Below, piece after piece: positions 45,244 through 57,500 of a DNA stretch of 64,000 bases. A program made the position numbers and the translations under genes. The notes under the pieces were generated by a model that saw nothing but the letters and a program-made list of their open reading frames with translations, was not told the origin of the DNA and did not search any database. Origin of the DNA: Fallopia convolvulus (Eukaryota > Streptophyta > Magnoliopsida > Caryophyllales > Polygonaceae); assembly GCA_964016875.1 (NCBI GenBank), contig OZ024737.1:34783683-34847682 (forward strand). Direction: 5' to 3'. Every line of letters starts with the position of its first letter. The stretch's first letter is position 1.

Positions 45244-46584
45244 TGTTGAAGGGTTTCTTGAACAAATAGATTTATATTCAAGACCCCGCTGAGTATAGCG
45301 GAGTCAGGTTCGTCCACGGGAATGAGAATAGGGCCAAAGATTAGTTGATAAACTAAGAAAAGCAAAATAACACAAACAAAGCAAGGGTTCAGCAAGGGTT
45401 CGAGCATGACTTTGGGGGTCGAGATCGAAGCAAAATCACAAGTTTTAAATCAAATATATAAAAAGGAAATCCTAGGGCTAGGGCTACCACAACAACAACC
45501 ATTCATGCTTTCAACAAGAATTCACAACTATCATGCAATCTAGATCATAGAAAAGTCAACTATCGCAAACAATTCAAGTTATTCAATCAACTGTCGCAAA
45601 TTAAACAACTTTCTATCTATCCTTCAACCTAGGAATATCAACTTTCGCAAATAATCCTATTTAGATCTAATGAAGGCTAGCAATCAACTTTACACTTTCG
45701 TTTTTAGGTTAATTGCAAGATATTGCCTCAACTTTCGCAAAGGTATTAAGCACAAGATAGATAGATATGATCTTCAACCATTCAAGTCATGAATTAAAAT
45801 TTAGACATGAATGATTGTGTTGGATTTTCACCCAACCCTAGAATTTAAGAAGACTACTCACACATTGAAAAGAAAGAAGAAGACATGATCATAAAAATAA
45901 AGAGGTCTTACAAAATTTCTCCAACTTGTCTTCCAAGTCTTCCTCTTAATCTCCAAATAACCTCCAAACAAAGCTAGCAAAAGATCTCCTTCAACTAGAA
46001 GGTCTAGCCCCCTTTTATAGAGAAAAAGGAGCCCTAATTACGTACACTAGGAAACAAGATAAAACTACTTCCTAAGATAAAAGATAAAATATATCCATAA
46101 AGATCTTGGAATAAGGGAGAGTCGGCGCCCCGATCGACCCACATAGGGTCGTTCTCGACCCCTGGGGTCGGTCCTGAGGTTTACTATTTTGGGTGGGTCT
46201 AGCACGACCCTAATAGGGTCGGTCCTGAGAGCTTGTTCGAACAACCTTGAGTAAAACTTGCTTAGACGATTCGTTACAACTCCGTTTGACTCGATTCTTT
46301 TTCCTATGTTCTTGTAACGAATTTCTCTATCTCTTTCCAAGCTCAAACTTGATCTTCAATGACTTTACTTGAGCGCTTCATCTCCATCTTCTCTTGTAAT
46401 GCTCCAAACTCTTCTTCTAAGCTCCAAAACTCCTACAAAATGACACAAAAGGTGCGTAGCTTCCGAATCTCAAGGAAATACGAAAACTAAAGCAAAAAGA
46501 CTCAAAAGCATAAAACTCAAGCACGAAAACCAACTAAATCTAATCTATCTAGACACTAAAAACCTACCTAAAAAGCGGACATCA
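45244..46584 (-). repeat. 3' LTR of the minus-strand Athila element
   Basis: 1341 bp, TG..CA ends. It is 24 bp shorter than the 5' LTR because a cassette unit (about gttcacgaccccc..ggggtcg) is absent near 46218. Confidence 0.93.
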
Positions 46585-46599
46585 AAACACCCCATACTT

Positions 46600-48437
46600 A
46601 GACTTGCTTGTCCTCAAGCAATAATCATGCAAAATCAAGACCAATAACACAATCTTCAAGCATAGCCCTTGTCAAAACATTTTAAACATAAGTGAAAAAG
46701 TAGACAAGTAATTCTAACGTCATCACATATGTACGAGTCCCAAGCATAGGCAATCACAATCCAACCTCACAAGGGATTTTAATGTGTTTCACTCATCTCT
46801 CATGTGTTTAGGCTATTTAATATCAACTCTCAACTCAATCTTTATGCAACATCAACTTTATCATTGAGACTTATATCACCAATCTCTCTACCTAGAGAAG
46901 TCAAAACACATCAATCATCATAAGAACTTAGGCTCAATGAAATCTTCATAGAAGACTCCATTCAGCCGGGTTGTAATGGGGCTTTGGTAAAGACAATAAG
47001 GCGTGGAAATATTTTGGCTATGTGGTGCTAATAATATCCGGGAATCAAAGACTCCTAAAAACTCTCACATTGCCAAAACTCTCATAAAAGATTATACCAA
47101 ACTCACTCAAACATTATGCTCAAACTCACTTATTTCAACCCCTTTGAATATCCCAACTTAATCTTGCTTCTAATTATTAAGGAAATTTGGCTCATGCACA
47201 CTTTCACTTTTAACACTTTGCTTTATTTTTCTCCCTTTTGATTTTCATTTTTTTTTCATGGGAGGTTGGTACCAATCTTTTTTTTTCTTCAACTCTTTTG
47301 TAAGTGCATTCAGGGAACCAAACTCCTTTTATATGACAAACTGCAAGATTTTTACTTTCCCAACCCATAATTACCCCACACTTAAACCAAGCAATCTCAC
47401 TCAACAAAACTATCACAAACCAACACTAAGTCCTAATCCCCGGATAGGGTCAAGCTAACATTGGCTAGGGAATAATTTTGTGGAGCTAAAAATAAAAGGC
47501 TTAAGGCTCAACTTGGCTTCAAAAAGAGGATAATGTAAAGGTAGGTAAAAGAGAGGATAAAAAGTGGCTTATGAAAAATAAGTTCTTAATCATAATTAAC
47601 ATGCATGAACGATCTCATAGCGGCTTCAAGAAATAGATAACCATATCAATGACAAGAGATTTATGCATAAAGAGAGCAATTCACACAAGAAAAAGAAGAG
47701 GGATTTTTGATGTTCTCCCTTTAAGGCCAAAATTCCTCACTAGGTAAAAATTTTGTTGGATTGCAACTACTTCTACTCAAGACACATATGCTCAATTTCA
47801 TCACAAGTCAATTTTCACAATCAAAAGCAATTTCTCAAAACTTAGGCTATACCATCCAAATATGCCAGAGGAATTATATGATAAGCATAAAAATTAGTTC
47901 TTATCATAGGACATCTAAGATGGAGCATTCTTCTATCCTTAAACAAACAAAGAAATATTATTTTTTTTGAATTTTTCGACATTTTTCATTTTTTTTATTT
48001 TTCTTTGATTTTTTTTTTTGATTTTAAAACAAACCAACAAACCAACAAGCAAACAACTAACGTACATAAAGACTCAAGCAAACATAACATGTGATCTTTC
48101 TTCTTCCCCTACCCCGTACTTAAATCATGCAATGTCCCCATGCATGAAAAATGATATGAAAAAGTAAAGAGATAAAAGAAGAAAACTCACAAAGAACTCT
48201 TGGAAGCTTGGAAGGAGGTGGAGCTCATCATGGTGAAGGTGGAGTGGTTGAAGCTTACGACCTTGCAAAAATCCCACAAAATTCCTTTCCAAAAATATAT
48301 ATTCTATCCTAATATAAGGAAGTTAAAAAAAGGACCTAATCTAAAAAGCAAAAACAAAAAAAATCTAGTCTAAAGACCGGGTTGCCTCCCGTAAGCGCTT
48401 GTTTAACGTCATTAGCTTGACGACTTACCTTAGCTCA
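46600..48437 (-). other. 3' tail of the minus-strand Athila element
   Basis: Matches the tail of the first element (post-integrase string gcgcttacgggaggcaaccc at about 48378-48400, and the region around 5450-7118), but lacks the ATHILA-type ORF. PPT-like strings recur (complement of aagtgtggggt near 47374 and aagtacggggt near 48113). No frame of note. Confidence 0.7.
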
Positions 48438-49736
48438 TCAGGGCGGCTTCCATCCAGCGTTGTCGGGATCATGGGAAACCCCATACTTAGATGGAAAAGC
48501 TTCAAAGCTTCTCTCTAAGACATTCGGTCCTCTATCATCCACAAGTATGCTTGGTACTCCTACAACAAGGTTAGTATAATCCGAAAACCAAGGGGGTTTT
48601 GACTCCTTCATAGTACTAACACTAGGATCTAGTATAAGACAAGGACAAGAAAAAGGATTATGACCAGAATTGAGTGGATGAGAACAAGAAAACTCACCAG
48701 GGTCATTCGGGAAGTGGCTCGTTACCGAGGGTAAGTGGGTTGTTAACGACCCTGCTGAATTTGGAAGTGGCTCGATGTTGTGCTTGGATCCACTTCCCAC
48801 CTTGTTTTCCTTCAAATAAGGGTCGTCACCGACCCATGGTGGGTCGATAGGCTCCTCAATACGGCAACTAGCAACTTCGTTCACAATGGGATTGAAGCGA
48901 AACTCAACCCTCTCCTCCCCAATGTCAAATGTGAGGAGTCCCTTTCTAACATCAACTCTTGCTCCTGCGGTGGCTAAGAATGGTCTTCCAAGAATGATTG
49001 GCACCACAGGGTCTTCTGGCATATCTAGCACAATGAAGTCGTTTGGGACAAAGAATTTTCCAACTTGGATAGGGATATCGTCCACGACTCCAGTTGCTTT
49101 TACACGAGATCCGTCAGCCATGTAGAGATTCATATCAATAAGCTCCAATGGTCCCATGTTGGTCTTGGACCAAATTGAAAGTGGAAGCAAGCTTGCACTA
49201 GCACCTAGATCACACAAAGCTTTGAAACGGTAAGCTCCAATACCAATAGTAATAGCAAACTTACCGGGATCGCCTAGCTTTTCAGGGAGCTTTATGGAAT
49301 GGACCTCATTATGCAGCTGTGAGATTGATCGCTTCCTAGATAAAATCTCCTTCAAGAATTTAGTATAAGCAGGCATTTCATTTAAAGCCTCAGCGAAAGG
49401 AATGGAAAGGTTTAAACCTTGAAGCAACTTAACAAAGCGCTTAAACTTACCTTCCGTTGAGTCTTTAGGTTTCTTAGAAGGGAAAGGAAGTACTTTAGAT
49501 GGAGATTGAATGGAACGAGAAGGGTTCGAAGACTTACCTAGCGAAGGGTGGTCAAGCTCGACCCTTGAAGGGTCGATCACCTCTTCTTCCCCATTATTAT
49601 CACCTTCAGGAACGACCCTCAAGGGGGTCGTGCACGACCTTAAGGGGGTTGTGCACGGTGCACGACCCTGAAGGGGTCGGTCCTGAGGCTTGCTCCTTCT
49701 GCTTATGCTCGGTTGGCTCGGGCAACGCCTTGCCAC
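48438..49736 (-). pseudogene. Athila aspartic protease fused by deletion to an integrase scar
   Basis: The open frame begins at a GTG that is not a true start; its first 50 or so residues are out of frame with the gag linker. It then reads KFKRFVKLLQGLNLSIPFAE and the retropepsin region ALCDLGASASLLPLSIW (DLGA in place of DTGA, as in other Athila elements) and VVPIILGRPFLATAG. After the protease the frame jumps to PPWFSDYTNLVVG, which matches the linker after RNase H in the first element. It then jumps to LERSFEAFPSKYGVSH, from the integrase core, and ends DPDNAGWKPP. So RT/RNase H and most of integrase have been deleted. Confidence 0.85.
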
Positions 49737-49780
49737 TCCTTAGGTGCATGGCTTGGACTTCACCATTGCTTGCTTGGCCT

Positions 49781-51157
49781 CTAGGATTCTCTTCGGGACA
49801 GCCCAGAGTATTGTCCGTAAGGTCTCGTGATTTGAGTAGCTAGTTGTCCAAGTTGGGAGTCTGCGTTCCTCCTCCATGAGTCAAATTCTCCCAACCTCGC
49901 ATGAACACCTTTCATTTGTGTGGTAAGCTCGGCTCGTATTCCATTGATCCCGGTCTGGACATCAACTCGGATTCCTTCTTGCAGCTCTTGCACCCATGAT
50001 GGTGGCTCTTGATAGCCCGAAGGACGGTAGGGAGGGGGACGTTGCTCTTGTTGTGGGGGTTGCTTGTATTGGTCATAATTAGGATTGCCACAAGATGGTT
50101 GAGCATTGTTCCTCCCTGCATAATTGTTTGGATTCCTATAGGAACCTCTCATGTAGTTTGCCTCCTCATAAGCCTCAGCGGCTCTCACTTGCTGCAAGTT
50201 AGTGCAATTGGAAGTAGTATGGGGGAAAGACCCGCATTCTTGACAAGATGAAGAAGAATGATAGTAACTTACTTGCTTTTTCAGACGATTAATCTCATCT
50301 TGCATGAATTGGAACTTCACATCCCGATCTACCACATCAGATTGTGGTACATAAAGCTTCCTCTCTATTGGCTTAACTTGTTGGGGCCCGTACATAGCAT
50401 CATAGTTAGTTAGCTTATTCAGTAACGCCCATGCTTCGTCTGGGGTCATCTCAATGAACCCACAATCACTGTGAAGGTTAATGCGATCTTTGGTAGTCGC
50501 ATTAATGCCTTGAAAGAAGATCTCTTGGAGTACATAGGGAGGTTGCCCATGAGTAGGGAATTGGCGTAGAAGCTCTTGGAACCGTTCCCATGTCTCCACA
50601 AGCGTCTCGTTGGGAAGTTGATGATAAGAAGTAATGCGCTTTCTTAGCTCTGTAGTCTTCGCCGGTGGAAAGAACTTTGTCAGAAACAGGTTGTGCAAAG
50701 CCTTCCATGTATGAACCGTCCTAGGAGGTAAGCTTTTGATCCAAGTAAGTGCCTTCTCAGTCAAAGACCATTTGAATGCCTTCAAGAGCACATATTCAAG
50801 TGACACGGCATCGGCAACAATGGTGTCACATAAATCAGTGAAGTTCTTGATATGCTCCATAGGACACTCAGTGTGCTTGCCCTCAAATTGAGATCGCTTG
50901 ATAAGAGTGATGAAATGAGACTTAATCTCAAATGCGCGCTCAATTTCAGGGAGGACAATAGCGTACTCGGGGACCTTAAATTCCGGATGCATGTATTGCT
51001 TTGCGTTTTGCGGAATAACGTTCAGTTGCGCCTGAGCCCGTCGCGTATTTGCAGCCTGAGCATCTCGGTCCATTCGTATGCATTGCATCTCAGTGCGAAG
51101 TTCCTCCATTTGTCGAGCCATAGCCTCAGCGTCGGCCATTGCTCGTTGTTTTCTCAA
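49781..51157 (-). CDS. Athila gag polyprotein
   Basis: The frame is open from 51157; the first in-frame ATG is at 51139 (MADAEAMARQMEEL), which begins a coiled-coil-like stretch. The retrotransposon gag domain follows (FITLIKRSQFEGKHTECPME, FKWSLTEKALTWIKSLPP, LTKFFPPAKTTELRKRI, NETLVETWERFQELLRQFP). A CCHC zinc knuckle CQECGSFPHTTSNC sits at about residue 305. It would form the particle that packages element RNA. The frame ends early, at a stop after LSRRES, where a small indel separates it from the downstream part; the correct continuation (VPEENPRGQASNGEVQ) can be read in another frame from about 49803. Confidence 0.88.
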   Translation of the reverse strand: MRKQRAMADAEAMARQMEELRTEMQCIRMDRDAQAANTRRAQAQLNVIPQNAKQYMHPEFKVPEYAIVLPEIERAFEIKSHFITLIKRSQFEGKHTECPMEHIKNFTDLCDTIVADAVSLEYVLLKAFKWSLTEKALTWIKSLPPRTVHTWKALHNLFLTKFFPPAKTTELRKRITSYHQLPNETLVETWERFQELLRQFPTHGQPPYVLQEIFFQGINATTKDRINLHSDCGFIEMTPDEAWALLNKLTNYDAMYGPQQVKPIERKLYVPQSDVVDRDVKFQFMQDEINRLKKQVSYYHSSSSCQECGSFPHTTSNCTNLQQVRAAEAYEEANYMRGSYRNPNNYAGRNNAQPSCGNPNYDQYKQPPQQEQRPPPYRPSGYQEPPSWVQELQEGIRVDVQTGINGIRAELTTQMKGVHARLGEFDSWRRNADSQLGQLATQITRPYGQYSGLSRRES

Positions 51158-51356
51158 ACGACTGTGGAAGGACCTCTCAGGTTCATTGTAGTAGTCAATC
51201 TACAGAGTTCTCCGGGAAGAACGAGATGGCATACACTGCGAACAAAAACAAAGAAAACAAAATTAAATAAAAACAAAAGGGGTAAGGGCTAGTCCCAAAC
51301 CCCAAATATCAACTAAACTAGGCACTATTGCTCAGTCCCCAGCAACGGCGCCAATT

Positions 51357-52721
51357 TGTTGAAGGGTTTCTTGAACAAATAAATTTATATTCAAGACCCC
51401 GCTGAGTATAGCGGAGTCAGGTTCGTCCACGGGAATGAGAATAGGGCCAAAGATTAGTTGATAAACTAAGAAAAGCAAAATAACACAAACAAAGCAAGGG
51501 TTCAGCAAGGGTTCGAACATGACTTTGGGGGTCGAGATCGAAGCAAAATCACAAGTTTTAAATCAAATATATAAAAAGGAAATCCTAGGGCTAGGGCTAC
51601 CACAACAACAACCATTCATGCTTTCAACAAGAATTCACAACTATCATGCAATCTAGATCATAGAAAAGTCAACTGTCGCAAACAAATCAAGTTATTCAAT
51701 CAACTGTCGCAAATTAAACAACTTTCTATCTATCCTTCAACCTAGGAATATCAACTTTCGCAAATAATCCTATTTAGATCTAATGAAGGCTAGCAATCAA
51801 CTTTACACTTTCGCTTTTAGGTTAATTGCAAGATATTGCCTCAACTTTCGCAAAGGTATTAAGCACAAGATAGATAGATATGATCTTCAACCATTCAAGT
51901 CATGAATTAAAATTTAGACATGCATGATTGTGTTGGGTTTTCACCCAACCCTAGAATTTAAGAAGACTACTCACACATTGAAAAGAAAGAAGAAGACATG
52001 ATCATAAAAATAAAGAGGTCTTACAAAATTTCTCCAACTTGTCTTCCAAGTCTTCCTCTTAATCTCCAAATAACCTCCAAACAAAGCTAGCAAAAGATCT
52101 CCTTCAACTAGAAGGTCTAGCCCCCTTTTATAGAGAAAAAGGAGCCTTAATTACGTACACTAGGAAACAAGATAAAACTACTTCCTAAGATAAAAGATAA
52201 AAATATATCCATAAAGATCTTGGAATAAGGGAGAGTCGGCGCCCCGATCGACCCACATAGGGTCGTTCTCGACCCCCTGGAGTCGGTCCTGAGGTTTACA
52301 ATTTTGGGTGGGTCTAGCACGACCCTAATAGGGTCGTTCACGACCCCCCTGGGGGTCGGTCCTGAGAGCTTGTTCGAACAACCTTGAGTAAAACTTGCGT
52401 AGAAGATTCGTTACAACTCCGTTTGACTCGATTCTTTTTCCTATGTTCTTGTAACGAATTTCTCTATCTCTTTCCAAGCTCAAACTTGATCTTCAATGAC
52501 TTTACTTGAGCGCTTCATCTCCATCTTCTCTTGTAATGCTCCAAACTCTTCTTCTAAGCTCCAAAACTCCTACAAAATGACACAAAAGGTGCGTAGCTTC
52601 CGAATCTCAAGGAAATACAAAAACTAAAACAAAAAGACCCAAAAGCATAAAACTCAAGCACGAAAACCAACTAAATCTAATCTATCTAGACCCTAAAAAC
52701 CTACCTAAAAAGCGGACATCA
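51357..52721 (-). repeat. 5' LTR of the minus-strand Athila element
   Basis: 1365 bp. It carries an additional palindromic cassette unit at about 52330-52355 compared with the 3' LTR, and otherwise only scattered substitutions. The primer-binding site directly abuts it at 51355. Confidence 0.93.
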
Positions 52722-52899
52722 GCAAGATAACATCATGGTATTGGAACAGGCCAGCGGCTCGAAACCATTTCCCTAGTAAAAAATTTGGGTATATAAAATT
52801 GTTTAAAAAACCTGAACTATTTATAAAGAGATTGAAATACTAAAGTATAAAAAATTGTCAAAATGTCAACAAGACTAGGCTAGTTACTACTAAGGGGGC

Positions 52900-53069
52900 A
52901 TGTTAGACAATTCTCACATTGGTAGTGTGGAGCAAAAAACCACTAATATAAGGGGAGTTGAAACTTTAACCATTGTTACTAGGTGGATATCATCCATTCA
53001 TCTTTATATGTGAAATGGATAAAAACCTAATACGTCACTAATTTAATATCGACCCATCGGAATTTGACA
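52900..53069 (+). repeat. TRIM-like LTR with polypurine tract before and primer site after
   Basis: A 170-bp segment starts TGTTAGACAATTCTCACATT and ends GAATTTGACA. It is preceded by aagggggca and followed by tgatatcaaagcc, a decayed tRNA-Met primer site. The layout is that of an LTR from a tandem or partly deleted TRIM. Confidence 0.5.
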
Positions 53070-54385
53070 TGATATCAAAGCCTTGAAGAACATATCTAGT
53101 GTTTCTGGCGGTCTATGTTGACATACTCTAAGAAATGATTGATTGAAATTGAAGCCCATAATAGCCATTTAAATGATGCTTCCAAAATCAAGGACATAGG
53201 AGATTTACATTTTTCTAGGCATTCAGTTCCTACCTACACACAAGGACTCTTGATGAGCCGAAAAAATTCATCACTGAATTACTACAAGAATTTCATCCCA
53301 AGTCATCTTACACAATCGCTAGTCCTCTAGATTTGAGAGTTAAACTATCACTAAATAATGCTTCTCCCTAATCCCCTTCCTTATAGAGATTCAACGTAGC
53401 GAAACTTTATGAAGAACTTCATTATTTACGAGGAAGAATCGTAAAAGGTTCTAAAACTGAAAAATATCGAATTGTACAAATCTCTTTTAAAGCATGCGTG
53501 AACGTTTCTCACATGCAGAATAAAGAGTGAGAACTTTTATATGCCTGATTTCTATTAAATTAAATTCTCGAACTTAACAATCGTAAATTTGGAGTTTCAA
53601 TAATATGTATCTAAACTCTATTAAATATAATATATTATCTTACGTTAACCTGATTGTAATTTGAGGTTTAGTACTTTATATAATCATTATTTATTATATT
53701 GGTGTTTTCTTGAGACTTTAGCCCAAGATCCTTAATTATATGCCAAACAATCAGCAAAACAACCATGTTATGTCATGAGTTCATTATCATTGATGGGCCC
53801 GAAAATTCTTAACCTTGCCATATGCGAAGCTCGCTATGGTTAAGACCAGATGAGGCCCAATAAGTAATTGCTTGAAACATAGTCATTCCACTATATTGAC
53901 AGAAGCAAAACTTTGTTTGTCACCTAATAATCTGGGTCACTGGGTGGCCCAACACGTCCGAGTTAATTTTTTGTGTGCTAAAAACAGTTACTATATATTC
54001 TAATTAATTTTTTTTATACGAAGGACACCTTCGCATGTCTCATTTGGATTAAATATGTCTTAATCAAGACGTCCGATTATTAATGTTCCAATTCATACGT
54101 CTCATGTTTCATTTTTATTTGATAAAAGGTAGTACGTATTACATGTGTACATGTATACATTTCAAAGAATGTGGTCATGTTGGAATTTGCATCAAATAAG
54201 ACTATAAATCATGTGTCACCAATTACTCCGTATAATTTTTGAATGGCTTATATATTAGTCAATAGTCATAATTAGGAGTTGAATATAATGAAGTTTCGTT
54301 TGCAACTGTTAACAATAATATCTCATTGATCGAAGTACGTAATCATAGTCAAAATAAGACGCAGATGACATACAATGAAGAAGCT
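53070..54385. other. Spacer upstream of the LHT1-like gene
   Basis: No gene supported; includes the presumed distal promoter of the transporter gene. Confidence 0.4.
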
Positions 54386-54393
54386 TATAAATA
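54386..54393 (+). promoter_or_regulatory. TATA box of the LHT1-like gene
   Basis: TATAAATA lies 140 bases upstream of the start codon at 54526, in a position that leaves a leader of about 100 bases. Confidence 0.5.
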
Positions 54394-54525
54394 TCAACAC
54401 AATCTAAAGCCCAAATCAAACCAGAAGCTAGCTCTTCCGGCCACCATTTTAACTTTTTTTGAGCCAAATCGAATCAAGGAGCCTAGCTTAGCTTGGTTTC
54501 AACTTGAACTAGCTACACTTGCCAA

Positions 54526-57500
54526 ATGGGTACTCAACTTGCGTCTGATAACTACTCTCCACGTTCGAATGTAAGTCCTGAATTACCTCATTTAATTTTA
54601 TATTCCTTGAGATTATAGTATTCTCACGGAGATCTTCTTTTAATTTGTTAATTGTTTTTTATCGTTATATCTGTTTTGTTTCTTCATATGTATAACTTGT
54701 CCTTACACTTTCCGGAATTAAGTTAAAGCGTTATTAATTGCATTAATCCAATCAATAGAAAATGACCTATAAGTTAAAGTTGTGGAATTGTGCCTCTTTT
54801 CATGGCCGGTAATTAGGTTTTTAATTTGAAAACCTTCCACTTCATGTTTCGATAAATTTTACATGACATATCTTGAGCTATAAACTTTTTAATATAATAC
54901 ATTTTTTTTCGTTCCTCCATTAAACTTCACAGTTTTGCGTTATTTACCTTCAGTTAACCCTAAATTACTGTATTTATGTTTTAAAATCTATATCCACACT
55001 AAGAGTCCACGAATGTAGGGAAGAAAACAAAGGAGGTGTTTGAGAACTAAAATTATGACTTTAACGAATCAATACTTGGTTCATTATTTGATTAATCTTC
55101 TTAATGGTATACTTACAAGTTTGTTGAAACTTAATTACTTAAAAAACTAACCCGACCCATTGATATTCTTAACTAATAAATATGAATATGACTATATGAA
55201 CACGTAGCGAAGCCATGCCATCGATCCATATAGTGACATTCCTAATTGCAAACATTGACTTGCATTTTTTAAATGTTGCATTATGGGCATACTCAGGATC
55301 GTCCAATTTGAAAATGAAAATTATGATAATGTAATTAGAAAAAACAAGTCCTAAAAGGTTGGAACATTAGCATAAAAGGGGAAAAAAGGTCCAAGATTTT
55401 TATTTAAAAATTGAAAATTTGAAAACTAGGTTCACCAAATACAATAAAATATTAAAAGAAGGGAATTTTTTTTGGTAGAAATCAAAAGAAGGGAATTAAG
55501 GTAACCTCGTTTTACACCTAATGGATAACTCCACACAAACAAAAGAATTTGACTCCCATTGCTCAAACGCGTTGACCGAAAATTCCTCCTTATCGTAATG
55601 TTTGGCGTATAGCATTTGTCAGCACGTTTGACTTTTCAATCCACATTACAAATTTCTAATGAACTGAAAGTTCAATCTGAGAAACAGAAAAATTATAGAA
55701 AAGAAATTACAAAAAGTCAGTTGACAACTTGACATGGGGTCAAATTTAGAATTGAGTCATTTCAGTTCTGGGTTCCAATAGTTTTAGCTAAACAGATAAT
55801 ATCACCGGGTGTTGAAACATAATATGACAGGTTGATTCGGATCAAGAATTAAAGAGGCAAAAGGAAATAGAAGCATGGCTTCCGGTGACATCATCAAGGA
55901 ATGCAAAATGGTACTATTCTGCATTTCACAACGTCACGGCTATGGTCGGTGCCGGAGTTCTTAGTCTTCCTCATGCCGTAGCTAGCCTCGGATGGTACGT
56001 ACGTACATACAATGATAAACCTTATAAATAATTTCTTACAAATGTACATATGATTAACGTACGTTTTGTTATAGGGGTCCTGGAGTGACTATTTTGGTAT
56101 TATCATGGATCATCACGCTATACACTTTATGGCAAATGGTGGAGATGCACGAGATGGTGCCCGGAAAACGGTTCAATAGGTATCATGAGCTTGGCCAACA
56201 CGCCTTTGGGGAGAAGCTCGGATTGTGGATCGTGGTGCCCCAACAGTTGATTGTTGAGGTGGGTGTGAACATAGTGTACATGGTCACCGGAGGAACCTCC
56301 CTCAAGCAGTTCCACGACCTCGTGTGTTCTAGCCCTTGCAAACATATAAAGACAACCTACTTCATCATGATCTTCGCCTCCGCTCATTTTGTGCTCTCCC
56401 ATCTCCCCAACTTCCACTCTATATCAGGAGTGTCCCTGGCCGCGGCAGTCATGTCCCTAAGGTATGTGTATGTGTATGTGTCAAAATGAACCTTGCCAAT
56501 TCACCTCATTGAGTTGAGTTGTTATTGTGAAAGTCTGTGGGGCATAAGCCCATAACATGAGTCGTGCTTATGTAAGTTTTTCAGTGAGATTTTATCCTAA
56601 AACCAATTGGCAATAAGGGGAGTAACTCATGGACTTATTTCTTCATAGTTCCGTCTTTCTTTCTTTCTTTCTATGTCTTACATCTGAAAGGTCTAGAAGG
56701 TCACTGCATTACTCCTATATAAACACTTGTTTGAAACATGATTCATGATTGTACACAGCTATTCTACGATTGCGTGGGCAGCTTCCGTAAAGAAAGGAGT
56801 GCAACCCGACGTGTCCTATTCATTAAGATCACATAGCACACCTGGAAAAGTATTCGACTTCTTCAATGCACTCGGTTCCATTGCTTTTGCGTACGCTGGC
56901 CATAATGTGGTGTTAGAGATCCAAGCGACGATCCCTTCAACTCCTGAGAAGCCATCAAAAGTCCCAATGTGGAGGGGCGTCATCCTGGCCTACATTGTTG
57001 TTGCATTGTGCTACTTCCCCGTAGCCCTAGTCGGTTATCGGGTTTTCGGGAACAGTGTGGATTCTAACATCTTGTTGTCACTGATGAAACCCACTTGGCT
57101 TATCGCCATGGCTAACATGTTCGTTGTCGTTCATGTTATTGGAAGTTATCAGGTAACATTGATCAAGGTCAATTAATACAGCATTACGTACGTATAAGTT
57201 ACATTTTTATTATCATTCGAACCCAAAATGAAGCCTTGGTTAATGTTAATGTTAGGTATATGCAATGCCGGTGTTTGACATGATGGAGACTCTGCTTGTA
57301 AAGAAACTACACTTTAAGCCATCTTGGATCCTTCGATTCATCACAAGAAATATATATGTTGGTAAGTAAATTACATAGAAACGGTGCAAGTTACATATTT
57401 TTTAAGGCATGCATCCCCAATTTTAAATATACTGTGTTAATTTGCAGCGTTTACAATGTTCATTGCCATCACCTTTCCATTCTTCGATGGGCTGCTTGGA

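Larger units (their letters stand above)
45244..52721 (-). mobile_element. Complete non-autonomous Athila element (deletion derivative)
   Basis: LTRs at 45244-46584 (3' LTR) and 51357-52721 (5' LTR) are nearly identical, with ends TGATGTCCGC and CTTCAACA. A perfect 5-bp duplication GCAAG flanks the element (45239-45243 and 52722-52726). The primer site for tRNA-Asp (TTGGCGCCGTTGCTGGGGA) lies at 51336-51355 and the polypurine tract (aagtatggggtgttt) at 46585-46599. Each LTR has a TATA box (tataaaaggggg). Between them are gag and protease, a scar of integrase, and the 3' tail. RT, RNase H, most of integrase and the ATHILA-type ORF are gone. It would depend on a full relative such as the one at 1-8594. 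Confidence 0.93.
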
